The translations under genes were made by a program, and so were the position numbers. From Bog-756 sp963713625 (GTDB taxonomy: Bacteria > Actinomycetota > Acidimicrobiia > Acidimicrobiales > RAAP-2), in the NCBI GenBank assembly GCA_963713625.1, contig CAVQMN010000004.1, positions 744,001 to 808,000 on the forward strand: a stretch of 64,000 bases of DNA, written 5' to 3'. Position 1 is the stretch's first letter. Each line of letters opens with the position of its first letter. The notes beneath the pieces are model-generated. The model did no database searches and had not been told where the DNA came from. It saw nothing but the letters and a program-made list of their open reading frames with translations. Of this stretch, positions 24,194-32,923 are shown in pieces.

Positions 24194-24967
24194 TCACAGC
24201 CCCGGACTGCTCTGCATGATCCCGCCGTCGGCGAAGATCGTGGTTGCGGTCAGGTAGCTGGCCCCCGGACCGGCCAGGAAGGCCACCACGCTCCCGATCT
24301 CTTCGGGCTTGGCCATGCGTCCGATGGGAATGGCCGCGTCCAGCTTTTCGAGGGCGGCGGGGTCGTTCATGGTGGCGGTGTTGATCGGCGTCTCGACCGC
24401 CCCCGGCCCGACCCCCACCACGAGCACGTTGTGGGGAGCCAGCTCCACCCCCGCCGTCCGGGTCAGCATGCGCATGCCTCCCTTTGACAGGCAGTAGGCC
24501 GTGTTGCCGGGCATGGGCCAGTCCTCGTGGACCGAGGTCATGTTGATGATCCGGCCACCCTCCCCCTGGGCGATCATCTGCTTGGCCGCCAACTGGGTCC
24601 CGAAGAAGGCGCTCTTCAGGTTGATGTCCAGCACCCGTTCGTACTGGGCCTCGGTCGTGTCGAGCACGGAGGTCCGGGTCTCGATGCCGGCGTTGTTGAC
24701 CATGATGTCCAGCCGGCCGAACGTGCTCACCGCCGTTCCGATCAGCGTCTCGAGGTCGGACACCTTGCTGACGTCGGCCTTGACCGCGGTGACCTTGTCC
24801 CCGAGGTCGCGGACCTGCTGCTCGAGTGCCTCGGTGGCCTCCGGATCGGACACGTAGTCGATGACGATCGAGGCTCCCTCGGCCGCCAGCGCCAGCACCA
24901 CCGCTTTGCCGATGCCCGTGTTCCCCCCGGTGACGATGGCCACTTTGCCTTGCAGCGACATCTGCAC
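24194..24967 (-). CDS. SDR, glucose 1-dehydrogenase-like
   Basis: 257 aa classical short-chain dehydrogenase: cofactor motif VTGGNTGIGKA (TGxxxGxG), NNAG at about 85, catalytic Ser in 'INMTSVHEDWPMPGNTAYCLSKGG' with YxxxK, and C-terminal 'YLTATTIFADGGIMQ'. The SVHE..P..YxxSKGG segment is close to bacterial glucose 1-dehydrogenases. Its divergent neighbour is a GH15 hydrolase that would release glucose, so a trehalose/glucan-to-glucose-to-gluconolactone route is a reasonable inference. The shared gap carries a TCACCC-N5-GGGTGA-type palindrome. Confidence 0.85.
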   Translation of the reverse strand: MQMSLQGKVAIVTGGNTGIGKAVVLALAAEGASIVIDYVSDPEATEALEQQVRDLGDKVTAVKADVSKVSDLETLIGTAVSTFGRLDIMVNNAGIETRTSVLDTTEAQYERVLDINLKSAFFGTQLAAKQMIAQGEGGRIINMTSVHEDWPMPGNTAYCLSKGGMRMLTRTAGVELAPHNVLVVGVGPGAVETPINTATMNDPAALEKLDAAIPIGRMAKPEEIGSVVAFLAGPGASYLTATTIFADGGIMQSSPGL

Positions 24968-25021
24968 TCCTCGCTCGTGCCCTCTGATGGCCCAGGCTAG
25001 GGACTCAGCCCCCGTGTTTCC

Positions 25022-25038
25022 TCACCCCGATGGGGTGA
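25022..25038. promoter_or_regulatory. 17-bp inverted repeat, island motif site 1 (TCACCCC-GAT-GGGGTGA)
   Basis: Perfect 7-bp arms in the divergent gap between the glucose-dehydrogenase-like SDR and GH15 genes. It directly precedes a TTACAG (25039-25044)/CATAAT (25061-25066) promoter-like pair pointing at GH15, the position expected of an activator site. Same pattern as the sites at 29272, 32064, 36733 and 36795. Confidence 0.55.
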
Positions 25039-25164
25039 TTACAGAGCGCCGGTTCCCGGTCATAATCAGCTCGGGTGGAGCTTGGGGACCGACGTGCCCG
25101 CGTCGCCCGCCCGCGTTGAGCCGCCGCGGCTGAACCATCGACCGACACCAAGGAGTGCACGAAC

Positions 25165-27024
25165 ATGAGCGAGTTCCCTCCGATCGCCGACTACGCCTTC
25201 CTCTCCGACTGTGAGGTCAGCTGCCTCGTCGCCCCCGATGGCTCGGTCGAATGGCTCTCCCTGCCCCGTCCCGACTCGCCCAGTGTCTTCGGGGCCCTGC
25301 TCGACCGGTCGGCCGGGTCGTTCCGGCTCGGGCCCTCGAACACCATGGTCCCCCACCACCGGCGGTACGTGCCGGGCACGATGGTGATGGAGACGACCTG
25401 GCACACCCCGACCGGATGGCTGGTGGTCCAGGACCTCATGGTCATCCGCAAGGTCGAAGATGAGGCCCGACGGCCAGGGTACCGGCGGGCGCCCACCGAC
25501 TCGGCCGCGGCCGGCGTCCTGTTGCGCACGGCGAGGTGCGTCTCGGGCGAGGTCGAGATCGTGGTCAACTGCGTACCGCTGTTCGACTATGGGGCCGCCA
25601 CCGGACAGTGGGCCTACGACGGCGAAGGCTACGGATCACTCACCGTCCATCCGGCAGAGGGAGACCTGACCCTTTCGCTGACCAGCGGACTCCGGCTGGG
25701 CGTGGCCGGTGCCCGCTGCTACGGGCGCACCAGCCTGGTCGAGGGCGACGAGTGTTTCATCGCCCTGTCATGGGGCGACGGGAAGCCGCCGACCGACCAG
25801 GACCAGGCCAATCGGGATGTCGACTCCACGGTGGCGTACTGGCGTCACTGGCTGGCCACCGGGACGTTCCCCGACCACCCGTGGCGGCCCTACATCGAGC
25901 GCAGTGCCCTGACCCTCAAGGGCCTGAGCTATGCACCGACCGGGGCGATCATGGCCGCCTCCACGACGTCTCTCCCCGAAACCCCGGGCGGCGCCCGCAA
26001 CTGGGACTACCGCTACACGTGGATCCGGGACACCGGGTTCATGCTGCGGTCGCTCTACCGCCTGGGCTTCGACTGGGAGGCACTGGAGTACTTCGCCTTC
26101 GTGCTGGAGGCGGTGACCCAGGGCCAGCACGACCAGCCCTTCGAGCTCCAGATCATGTACGGCATCGGCGGTGAGCGGGACCTGACCGAGCGGACCCTCG
26201 ACCACCTGTCGGGGTACGAAGGGGCCAGTCCGGTCCGCGTGGGCAACGGGGCCTGGGACCAGCACCAGAACGACGTGTGGGGGATGTTGCTCGACGGGGT
26301 CAACACCCACCTCAAGCGGGGAGCGGCTCAGATCGTCCACCCGGTGTGGGAAGGGCTGGCCGGACTGGTCGAGGACGCACTGACCCACAGCGGCGATGCC
26401 GACCAGGGCATCTGGGAGATCCGGGGCGAGCCCCAGCACTTCACGGCCTCGGCCGTCCTGTGCTGGGTGGCGGCCGACCGGGGGGCCGACCTGGCCCACC
26501 GCCGCGGCGACACGGAACGGGCCGACCGCTGGCGCCAGGCCGCCGATGATCTCAAAGAGGACATCCTGAGCAAGGGTGTCGACGAGCGGGGCAGGTTCCG
26601 GCAGGCCTACGAGAACGACGAGCTCGACGCCTCCCTCCTGCTCATTCCCATCATGGGGTTCCTCCCCCCTGACGACGAGCGGGTGAAAGCGACCGTCCTG
26701 GCCATCGCCGACGAGCTCACCGAGGACGGGTTGGTGCTCCGCTACAAGGTGGACAGCACCGACACCGGCTTCGAGGGCAAGGAGGGCACCTTCACCATCT
26801 GTTCGTGGTGGCTGGTCTCCGCGTTGGCCATGATCGGCGAGATCGAGCCGGCCCGGTCGCTGTGCAAGAAGCTGCTCTCCTTTGCCGGCCCGCTGCATCT
26901 CTACGCCGAGGAGATCGACGCCACCACCGGCGAGCACCTGGGGAACTTTCCCCAGGCCTTCACCCACCTGGCCCTGATCGACGCCGTCTCCCAGCTCATC
27001 GAGGTCGAGGCGGACACCCCCTGA
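25165..27024 (+). CDS. Glycoside hydrolase family 15 (glucoamylase/trehalase)
   Basis: 619 aa. N-terminal beta-sandwich (residues 1-250, 'PPIADYAFLSDCEVSCLVAPDGSVEWLSLP') and an (alpha/alpha)6 barrel. Catalytic elements: 'PGGARNWDYRYTWIRDTGF' with the general-acid region and 'HLYAEEIDATTGEHLGNFPQAFTH' with the C-terminal catalytic Glu. This architecture matches mycobacterial-type GH15 trehalases and bacterial glucoamylases; the substrate is probably trehalose or short maltooligosaccharides inside the cell, as there is no signal peptide. Divergent from a glucose-dehydrogenase-like SDR. Confidence 0.92.
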   Translation: MSEFPPIADYAFLSDCEVSCLVAPDGSVEWLSLPRPDSPSVFGALLDRSAGSFRLGPSNTMVPHHRRYVPGTMVMETTWHTPTGWLVVQDLMVIRKVEDEARRPGYRRAPTDSAAAGVLLRTARCVSGEVEIVVNCVPLFDYGAATGQWAYDGEGYGSLTVHPAEGDLTLSLTSGLRLGVAGARCYGRTSLVEGDECFIALSWGDGKPPTDQDQANRDVDSTVAYWRHWLATGTFPDHPWRPYIERSALTLKGLSYAPTGAIMAASTTSLPETPGGARNWDYRYTWIRDTGFMLRSLYRLGFDWEALEYFAFVLEAVTQGQHDQPFELQIMYGIGGERDLTERTLDHLSGYEGASPVRVGNGAWDQHQNDVWGMLLDGVNTHLKRGAAQIVHPVWEGLAGLVEDALTHSGDADQGIWEIRGEPQHFTASAVLCWVAADRGADLAHRRGDTERADRWRQAADDLKEDILSKGVDERGRFRQAYENDELDASLLLIPIMGFLPPDDERVKATVLAIADELTEDGLVLRYKVDSTDTGFEGKEGTFTICSWWLVSALAMIGEIEPARSLCKKLLSFAGPLHLYAEEIDATTGEHLGNFPQAFTHLALIDAVSQLIEVEADTP

Positions 27025-27116
27025 GCCCCGCCGACGAGGGGGCCACGGCTCCGGGCCCATCACCGCCGGCACCACCCACGGTGCCGGCGACGGAGCCGGC
27101 CGCCGCTCCTGATCCG

Positions 27117-28448
27117 ATGGCCATGCTCAGGACCAGGAGCTACCTCCAGCTGCTGATCCTGGCCGGCCTGGTCGGCATTCCGGTGTCGGCTATCGCCTAC
27201 GGCTATCTCAAACTGGTCGGCGTCCTCCAGAACTGGCTGTTCACCGACCTGGCCAAGGAACTGGGCTTCGCCGGCACGCCGGTGTGGTGGCCGCTACCCC
27301 TCCTGGCCATCGCCGGGGTGCTGGTGGGGGCGACCATCACCTACCTCCCGGGAATCGGGGGCCACAAGCCGGCCGAAGGATTCAAGGCCGGCGGTGCGCC
27401 CACCCCGATCGAACTGCCCGGCGTCTTCCTGGCCTCCGTGGCCACCCTGAGCCTGGGTGTGGTCCTCGGACCCGAGGCTCCGCTCATCGCCATCGGCGGC
27501 GGGTTGGGCATGCTGGCCGTCCGCCTGGCCAAACGCGACGCCCCGCCGACGGCCGCCATCGTCATCGCCTCGGCCGGGAGCTTCGCCGCCATCAGCACCC
27601 TGCTCGGGTCACCCATCCTCGGCGCCTTCTTGTTGATGGAGGCCTCCGGACTGGGCGGGCCGCTGCTCGGCCTCATCCTGGTCCCCGGGCTGCTGGCCGC
27701 CGGGGTGGGAACGCTCATCTTCGTGGGACTCGACTCCTTGACCGGGTTCGGGACTTTCTCCCTGGCCATCCCCGGTCTCCCCCCTTTCAGCCACCCGACC
27801 GTGGCCATGTTCGGCTGGGCCGTGGTCATCGGGCTGGCCGCCCCGTTGCTCGGGACCGTTATCCGGCTGTTGGGCCTGGTCCTCCAGCCCGTGGTCGAGA
27901 AGCGCATGCTGTTGTTGATGCCGGTGATCGGGCTCGGGGTGGCCGGACTGGCCATCGCCTTCGCCGAGGGATCGGGACGGAGCTTCACCGAGGTCCTCTT
28001 CTCCGGCCAGTCCGCCCTCCCTCCGCTGGTCCTCCATGCCGCCGGTTGGACAGTGGGATCGCTCGTCCTGCTGGTGGTCTGCAAGTCCCTGGCCTACGGG
28101 CTCTCGCTGTCCAGCTTCCGGGGTGGGCCGGTCTTCCCCTCCATGTTCATCGGCGCCGCCGTGGGTGTGGCCGCCTCCCATCTCCCGGGCATGTCACTGG
28201 TCCCCGGGGTGGCCATGGGCATCGGGGCCATGACCACGGTGATGCTCAAGCTCCCGCTCACGGCCACGCTGCTGGCCACGGTGCTGCTGGCCAGCGACGG
28301 CATCAATGTCATCCCGCTGGTCATTGTGGCCGTGGTTGTCGCCTACGCCACGGTGGCCTGGCTCCCTCAGACGCCCGCCGATCTGACCGGAACCAGCAAA
28401 GCAGTCCCGACACCCCCTCCTGAAACCGGGGCCCCGGCAGCGGGGTGA
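27117..28448 (+). CDS. ClC-family chloride channel/transporter homologue
   Basis: 443 aa from ATG 27117 (GTG 27081 is an alternative; neither has an SD, and coupling to the GH15 stop 93 bp upstream is possible). Ten or more membrane helices. ClC landmarks: 'LGPEAPLIAIGGGLG' in place of GREGP (the gating Glu is kept) and 'FRGGPVFPSMFIGAAVG' in place of GGxFxPSL. The N-terminal GSGIP loop is replaced by 'GGHKPAEGFKAGG', so the anion pathway is a variant. Stops of this gene and the convergent cupin gene abut with no base between (28448/28449). Confidence 0.85.
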   Translation: MAMLRTRSYLQLLILAGLVGIPVSAIAYGYLKLVGVLQNWLFTDLAKELGFAGTPVWWPLPLLAIAGVLVGATITYLPGIGGHKPAEGFKAGGAPTPIELPGVFLASVATLSLGVVLGPEAPLIAIGGGLGMLAVRLAKRDAPPTAAIVIASAGSFAAISTLLGSPILGAFLLMEASGLGGPLLGLILVPGLLAAGVGTLIFVGLDSLTGFGTFSLAIPGLPPFSHPTVAMFGWAVVIGLAAPLLGTVIRLLGLVLQPVVEKRMLLLMPVIGLGVAGLAIAFAEGSGRSFTEVLFSGQSALPPLVLHAAGWTVGSLVLLVVCKSLAYGLSLSSFRGGPVFPSMFIGAAVGVAASHLPGMSLVPGVAMGIGAMTTVMLKLPLTATLLATVLLASDGINVIPLVIVAVVVAYATVAWLPQTPADLTGTSKAVPTPPPETGAPAAG

Positions 28449-28829
28449 TCAGACCGGAGGGACCGGGTCGGTGTCCTTCATCTCGACGGTCAGGGTACGG
28501 AACTCCTGGCTACCCACGTTCTCCAGCGAGTGCGGTGTGAGCGGGGCGCCCCACACGGCCGCGCCGGCCACGGGCGTCGTCCCCGACAGCCGGGTGTCGA
28601 CGATCACCACCCCGTCGGGGCTCCTCCGGACGAAGTCGCTGGTGGCGATGACATAGAGGACGCCTCCCCACCGGTGGGTGTGCACCGGCACCGTGGCGCC
28701 GGGCGGAACCCGCCCGTCGAGGACGCGGACCCGCTCGTCCTCGAACAACACGGTGTGGAAATCGGGGGCGGCGACCATGGCGTCCAGATCGTCCGGATAG
28801 GGCCACGGGTCTACCGCTGGATCGGTCAT
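28449..28829 (-). CDS. Small cupin-like protein
   Basis: 126 aa single-domain beta-barrel. 'VRVLDGRVPPGATVPVHTHRWGGVLYVI' has the GX5HXH-type first cupin motif, here with two His three bases of code apart, and 'WGAPLTPHSLENVGSQEFRTLTVEM' the second motif (PHSLENVG). Probably metal-binding; an oxygenase/isomerase or sensor role is open. Convergent with the ClC gene, with abutting stop codons. Confidence 0.75.
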   Translation of the reverse strand: MTDPAVDPWPYPDDLDAMVAAPDFHTVLFEDERVRVLDGRVPPGATVPVHTHRWGGVLYVIATSDFVRRSPDGVVIVDTRLSGTTPVAGAAVWGAPLTPHSLENVGSQEFRTLTVEMKDTDPVPPV

Positions 28830-28888
28830 CTCCGCCCGCCACGGTAGCCCGCCGGAGAGCAGTGGAGCTGACCACTCCGGTTGATCGG

Positions 28889-29275
28889 TCAGCCGTCGGC
28901 CCCGTCGCCCGGGACCATGCCGGCCGGCCCGACGACCACACCGGGGGCCACCGGATTGAGCGAGATCAGCTCGATGTTGAGATCGCGAAGCAGTTCGAGC
29001 GTGCTGTGCAGTCGTGCCTGGTCGGAGACCCAGCCGACCAGATGGGTCAGGCCGCGGTCACAACGACAGACCTCGAAGTCGTTGATGGCCGCGGCCAAGG
29101 TAGGGCTGAGCCTGCCCTTGACCACGATTTCATATCTGGTTGCACCCAAGCTGATTCTTTCGTGTATCGGGAGGTCGGCAATCTGATGCCGGGAACCAAC
29201 CGGTGTCCGCTGCGCCGAAGCGGCCCCGGCCCCTTCAAGAGCCATCCTGCCGCGGGCCGCCGGCCGAGTCGTCAT
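28889..29275 (-). CDS. RGRLSPTL-family protein with N-terminal extension
   Basis: 128 aa from ATG 29275. The C-terminal 85 residues (YEIVVKGRLSPTL, 'THLVGWVSDQARLHSTLELLRDLNIELISLNP') match the small protein at 11664-11885 nearly position by position. The first 45 residues are low-complexity and may be untranslated: ATG 29275 lies inside a TCATCC-N5-GGGTGA palindrome, so the real start may be ATG 29245 or a non-ATG codon nearer the domain. A GTG at 29353 is also in frame. No start has a proper SD. Function unknown. Confidence 0.65.
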   Translation of the reverse strand: MTTRPAARGRMALEGAGAASAQRTPVGSRHQIADLPIHERISLGATRYEIVVKGRLSPTLAAAINDFEVCRCDRGLTHLVGWVSDQARLHSTLELLRDLNIELISLNPVAPGVVVGPAGMVPGDGADG

Positions 29276-29288
29276 CCCCCGAGGGTGA
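29272..29288. promoter_or_regulatory. 17-bp inverted repeat, island motif site 2 (TCATCC-N5-GGGTGA)
   Basis: TCATCC-CCCGA-GGGTGA just ahead of, or overlapping the annotated start of, the RGRLSPTL-family gene and 117 bp from the divergent LuxR-type regulator gene. One arm position is a mismatch. Confidence 0.45.
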
Positions 29289-29348
29289 TCGTGCCCCCAA
29301 CCGCGCCGCGGCCCTGACGGATACGGGTGGTGGCGACTAGCCTCCGAT

Positions 29349-29365
29349 GACACTATGGAAGTGTC
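29349..29365. promoter_or_regulatory. Inverted repeat GACACT-N5-AGTGTC upstream of the LAL regulator
   Basis: Perfect 6-bp arms with 5-bp spacer, 40 bp ahead of the regulator's GTG. A 17-bp inverted repeat at this position could be an autoregulatory site. Confidence 0.45.
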
Positions 29366-29404
29366 CGGTCAGACAGCGGCCGGTAAACCCAAGCGAGCGG
29401 GATA

Positions 29405-32008
29405 GTGGTCTCAGTGTTTCCGGCGCCGGCCCACGCGGTCGACCGTCCGGCATTACGGCGACAGCTCGATGAGGCCCTGGCGCACTCTTTCACCCTCATC
29501 GTGGCCCCGGCCGGGGCGGGGAAGACCGTCCTCCTCTCCCAGTGGGCCGCCACCCATCCTGAGCTGCGCTTCGTCTGGCTGGAGGTGGGTCCCGACGACG
29601 ACGACCCCGTGCGCTTCTCCCAGCGTCTGCTGCGGGGATTCACCGCCATCGACCCGGACTTCGCCGATCTCGCCTCGCTGGTCACCCTGCACGGTGGTGG
29701 TCTGGGAGCACCCCTGCTGGAGGCATTCGAGGCCCGGCTGGCCGAGCTCCCCGAAGTCGTCATCGTCCTCGACGATCTCCACCATCTGACCAACTCGGTG
29801 CTCCTCTCCGACCTCGGAGACCTGGTCGACCGCCTTCCCGGGAACGTCCATCTGGTCCTGTCCACCCGAACCGACCTCCCCATCGCCTGGAGCCGGCATC
29901 GGCTGGCCCGGGAGCTCACCGAGATCCGACAGGTCGACCTGGCGCTCGATGAGGACGACTCGGCAGTGCTCCTCGAGCGCATCACGGGACGGGCACTCGA
30001 GTCCGACAGCGTCGCCGCCCTGGTGGCTCGCACCGAAGGTTGGGCCGCCGGGTTGCAGCTGGCCGGGATGACCCTCCGGCTCTACGAAGACTCCGACGAG
30101 TTCATCACCCAGTTCAGCGGAGACGACCGGCTGATCGCCGACTATCTCAGTCAGGAGGTCCTGCACGCCCAGCCGGTTGCCCGTCAGGAGCTCATGCTCC
30201 AGATCTCCGTCCTGGACCGGGTGTGTGCGGAACTGGTCGGTCACCTGACCGGCGCGCCCGACGCCCAGCTCGTCCTCGAGGAGTTGGAACGCGAGTCGAT
30301 GTTCCTCGTCCCATTGGACACCCGCCGTCAGTGGTTCCGCTACCACCATCTCTTCCGGGACATGCTGCGTTTCAAACTGCGGGCGGAACAGCCCGACGCC
30401 GAAGCCGGCCTCCTCAATGGAGCTGCTTCGTGGCACCTGGCCCGGGGCGAGGTGGACGCCGGCGTCGAGTACCTCCTCCAGGCCCGGAACTGGGACGCCG
30501 CCCTCGACGTCATCATGGGCCAGGGTTCCGAGGTCTTCGAGAAGGGCGAAATGGCCACGGTCATTCGCTGGATCACCGAGGTTCCAGAGACGGTCCGGGC
30601 CGGGCGCCAGGACGTCAGCCTCCTCCTCGGGATCCTCAAAGGAGTGGAAGGATTAGCGGCGAGCGCCGAGGACATCCTCGGGCGGGTGGCCGGCGATCCC
30701 AGGTCGTCCGAGGAGGAGCGCGCCTGTGCCCAGGTGTTCCTGGCCTCGCTGGTCCAGTGGCGGCCCCGGCCCGACATCACCATCGACATGGCCAACCAGG
30801 GCCTCGACCAGCTGAACCGCCTCGGCCGCGTGCCCATGCCCGACATCTTGAACCTGACCCGTCCGGCGTCGCTCGAGACGATGACCTTGATGTCGGGGGG
30901 CCGGGCCCACTTCCAGGCTGGGGATTTCGCCCACGCCCGCGATTGGCTCGGCCGGGGGCTGGCGTCACCAGGGGCCACCTACCCGGTGTGGAAGGTCAGC
31001 GGCCTCGGGTCCCTGGCCCTGCTCGAGGCATGGTCAGGTGCCACGGAACGGGCCGCGGCCTTGTCCGAGGAAGCGTTGGCGGTGGCCCGGGAGGTCGGAC
31101 TGCTGGCCCATCCCTCGGCGGCCGATGCCTTCCTGGCCTCGTCTCTCGCCGCCCTGGAGTCGGGCGAACCCGGTCGTGCCTCCCTCGCTCTCCACGAGGG
31201 CGCACTCCGATCCGAGGCCAACCGACGGAGCCAGCTGTCATGGTGCAGCCACTTCGAGACGGCTCTCCTCCAGGAAGCGGAGGGCCAACGGGAACTGGCC
31301 ATGGCCACGGCCACGGCCACCAGGAACGACCTCGGGGCACCACCTCCTCCGATCGTGGCCGGCCAACTCCTCGCTCTCCAGTGCCGCCTGCTCCGCCTGG
31401 GTGGATCTCCGGCCCAGGCCCAGCGGACGCTCGACAAGGCAACCCGGGACTCGGCGGCCCTGACCTTCGAACGTACGGCTGCCGCCCTGACGCTGGGGGA
31501 ACGGGATCTGGCCGGCAAGCTCCTCGACACCCTTCCCGGCCTCCCGGGGGCCACCGAGCCCCTGGGGAAGGTGAATGGCCTGCTCCTGCATGCGTGGTTG
31601 GCCGACGCCGATAGATCGGTCGAAGAAGCACGAGCTCACCTGACCGCAGCGATCGTCGTGGCCGAGCGCCATTCCCTGATCGAGACGTTCGTGCGGGCCG
31701 GTCCGACGATCCTCCGCCTGGTGTCGGAGCACTCCGACCTGCGCTCGGCGCTCCGCCATCAGATCCTTCGTCGCGCCAGGGAGGTGGCCCTGCCGGCCCC
31801 GGGAGCCCATCTCGTCGATCCGCTCACCGATCGGGAGCTCGAACTCCTCTCCTATCTGCCCACGCGCTTCACCAACACCGAGCTGGCCGACCACTTCTAC
31901 GTCTCGGTCAACACCATCAAGACGCACATGGCCCACATCTACCGCAAGCTGGACGTGGCCAACCGCAACGCCGCCATCTCCCGGGCCCGGGCGCTCGGAA
32001 TTCTCTGA
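29405..32008 (+). CDS. Large ATP-binding LuxR-type (MalT/LAL) transcription regulator
   Basis: 867 aa. Walker A APAGAGKTVLLSQWA at about residues 34-48, Walker B VVIVLDDLHHL near 120, winged-helix and TPR-like helical region to about 790, and a C-terminal LuxR HTH 'LTDRELELLSYLPTRFTNTELA' followed by 'VSVNTIKTHMAHIYRKLDV'. This is the STAND-ATPase MalT/LAL class: signal sensing by the helical region, ATP-driven oligomerisation, DNA binding by GerE-type HTH. A second GTG at 29414 lies about 8 nt past a GATAGT, so a leaderless mRNA from that codon is possible. It lies centrally in the stress-type island and is a candidate controller of it. Confidence 0.9.
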   Translation: MVSVFPAPAHAVDRPALRRQLDEALAHSFTLIVAPAGAGKTVLLSQWAATHPELRFVWLEVGPDDDDPVRFSQRLLRGFTAIDPDFADLASLVTLHGGGLGAPLLEAFEARLAELPEVVIVLDDLHHLTNSVLLSDLGDLVDRLPGNVHLVLSTRTDLPIAWSRHRLARELTEIRQVDLALDEDDSAVLLERITGRALESDSVAALVARTEGWAAGLQLAGMTLRLYEDSDEFITQFSGDDRLIADYLSQEVLHAQPVARQELMLQISVLDRVCAELVGHLTGAPDAQLVLEELERESMFLVPLDTRRQWFRYHHLFRDMLRFKLRAEQPDAEAGLLNGAASWHLARGEVDAGVEYLLQARNWDAALDVIMGQGSEVFEKGEMATVIRWITEVPETVRAGRQDVSLLLGILKGVEGLAASAEDILGRVAGDPRSSEEERACAQVFLASLVQWRPRPDITIDMANQGLDQLNRLGRVPMPDILNLTRPASLETMTLMSGGRAHFQAGDFAHARDWLGRGLASPGATYPVWKVSGLGSLALLEAWSGATERAAALSEEALAVAREVGLLAHPSAADAFLASSLAALESGEPGRASLALHEGALRSEANRRSQLSWCSHFETALLQEAEGQRELAMATATATRNDLGAPPPPIVAGQLLALQCRLLRLGGSPAQAQRTLDKATRDSAALTFERTAAALTLGERDLAGKLLDTLPGLPGATEPLGKVNGLLLHAWLADADRSVEEARAHLTAAIVVAERHSLIETFVRAGPTILRLVSEHSDLRSALRHQILRRAREVALPAPGAHLVDPLTDRELELLSYLPTRFTNTELADHFYVSVNTIKTHMAHIYRKLDVANRNAAISRARALGIL

Positions 32009-32063
32009 GCCACAGCGTCGGGGGACGGCCCCCAGGCATCGTCAGCACGGACCGGACGCCAAG

Positions 32064-32080
32064 TCACCCCTCGAGGGTGA
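32064..32080. promoter_or_regulatory. 17-bp inverted repeat, island motif site 3 (TCACCC-N5-GGGTGA)
   Basis: TCACCC-CTCGA-GGGTGA, perfect arms, about 145 bp ahead of the PLDc_N/SHOCT gene at 32226. Downstream of it the region also has GTCCCG-N5-CGGGAC (32147-32163). Confidence 0.5.
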
Positions 32081-32225
32081 TGACCGTTGCCTGCGAACCG
32101 TGGTTCCATTCCCATGCAGGCATCTGCACGGACTGTCGGCCATGATGTCCCGGATCACGGGACGGGGACGACAGTGCCCGTGATGGCCAGAAGCACGCCA
32201 TTCAACCAACCGGGAGGAACCACCG

Positions 32226-32621
32226 ATGATCGCCTACACCTACCCCCTCGCCGACCTCTTCGGCACGATGCTGGGGCTCTTCGTCTTCTTCATCTGGTTC
32301 TGGCTTCTCATCGTCGTGTTCGGGGACATCTTCCGCAGCCGGGACCTGGGCGGGGGGGCCAAGATGCTGTGGGTCCTGTTCGTGATCATCCTCCCCTTCC
32401 TCGGCATCTTCGTCTACCTGATCGCCCGGGGGGGGAAGATGCACGAGCGGGCCGAGGCCCAGGCCGAGCAGCAGCAGAAGTCCTTCGACGACTACGTCAA
32501 GAAGACGGCGGGCGCCGGCACCAGCTCGGCTGAACAGCTGGCGCAGCTGGCCGAGCTCCACAAGCAAGGTGCCCTCACCGATGCCGAGTTCGAAGCGCAG
32601 AAGCAGAAGGTCCTCTCCTGA
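32226..32621 (+). CDS. Membrane protein with PLDc_N and SHOCT domains
   Basis: 131 aa. Two TM helices (residues about 10-33 and 48-67) with the PLDc_N pattern 'VLFVIILPFLGIFVYLIARG', then a charged linker rich in Ala/Glu/Gln, and a C-terminal SHOCT hairpin 'LAELHKQGALTDAEFEAQKQKVL'. SHOCT tails act as oligomerisation elements. GGAGG precedes the ATG at about 10 nt. A second SHOCT protein with a nearly identical tail is at 35922. Role unknown, probably envelope stress. Confidence 0.85.
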   Translation: MIAYTYPLADLFGTMLGLFVFFIWFWLLIVVFGDIFRSRDLGGGAKMLWVLFVIILPFLGIFVYLIARGGKMHERAEAQAEQQQKSFDDYVKKTAGAGTSSAEQLAQLAELHKQGALTDAEFEAQKQKVLS

Positions 32622-32815
32622 GGAACCGCGGCTCCTGCACACCGGTGGTCGGAAGTGCGGGGCCGGGAGCGGGCCCTCTTCCAGACCGGGGCCTCAGTTC
32701 GCGTCTCCGCCCCACCAGTCGAATAGGGTGAGCGGTTTCGCACCCCCCTCGCCCGGGTCCTCTGGTGGACGGCCCGGATCTCACGACGCCAGGGACGAAT
32801 AACAAGAGGAGAACC

Positions 32816-32905
32816 ATGTACTACCTCGGAGCGATTGTCTTCGCGGCGATGGCAGTCCTGTTGGTGGTGGTCTTCGTCCGCAAGTTCCGCCAGAGCAATG
32901 ACTGA
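32816..32905 (+). CDS. 29-aa single-pass membrane protein
   Basis: AGAGGAGAACC followed by ATG 32816 encodes MYYLGAIVFAAMAVLLVVVF plus a basic tail VRKFRQSND, stop 32903-32905. One TM helix with a positive-inside C-terminus, ending 18 bp before the Sap/GAP-family gene. The ideal ribosome site and fully hydrophobic helix argue for a real small membrane protein, too short for ordinary gene calling. Probably co-transcribed with the next gene; function unknown. Confidence 0.65.
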   Translation: MYYLGAIVFAAMAVLLVVVFVRKFRQSND

Positions 32906-32923
32906 CGGCCTCACGGTGTCGAC

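Noticed and set aside
25082..25101. Strong DosR box before the GH15 gene
   Set aside because: TTGGGGACCGACGTGCCCGC matches only 14/20 and lies downstream of the better promoter-like pair; kept only as a weak supporting observation.
26805..27116. N-terminal extension of the ClC protein back to 26805
   Set aside because: It would overlap the GH15 coding region in another frame and encodes an Arg-rich sequence with no membrane character.
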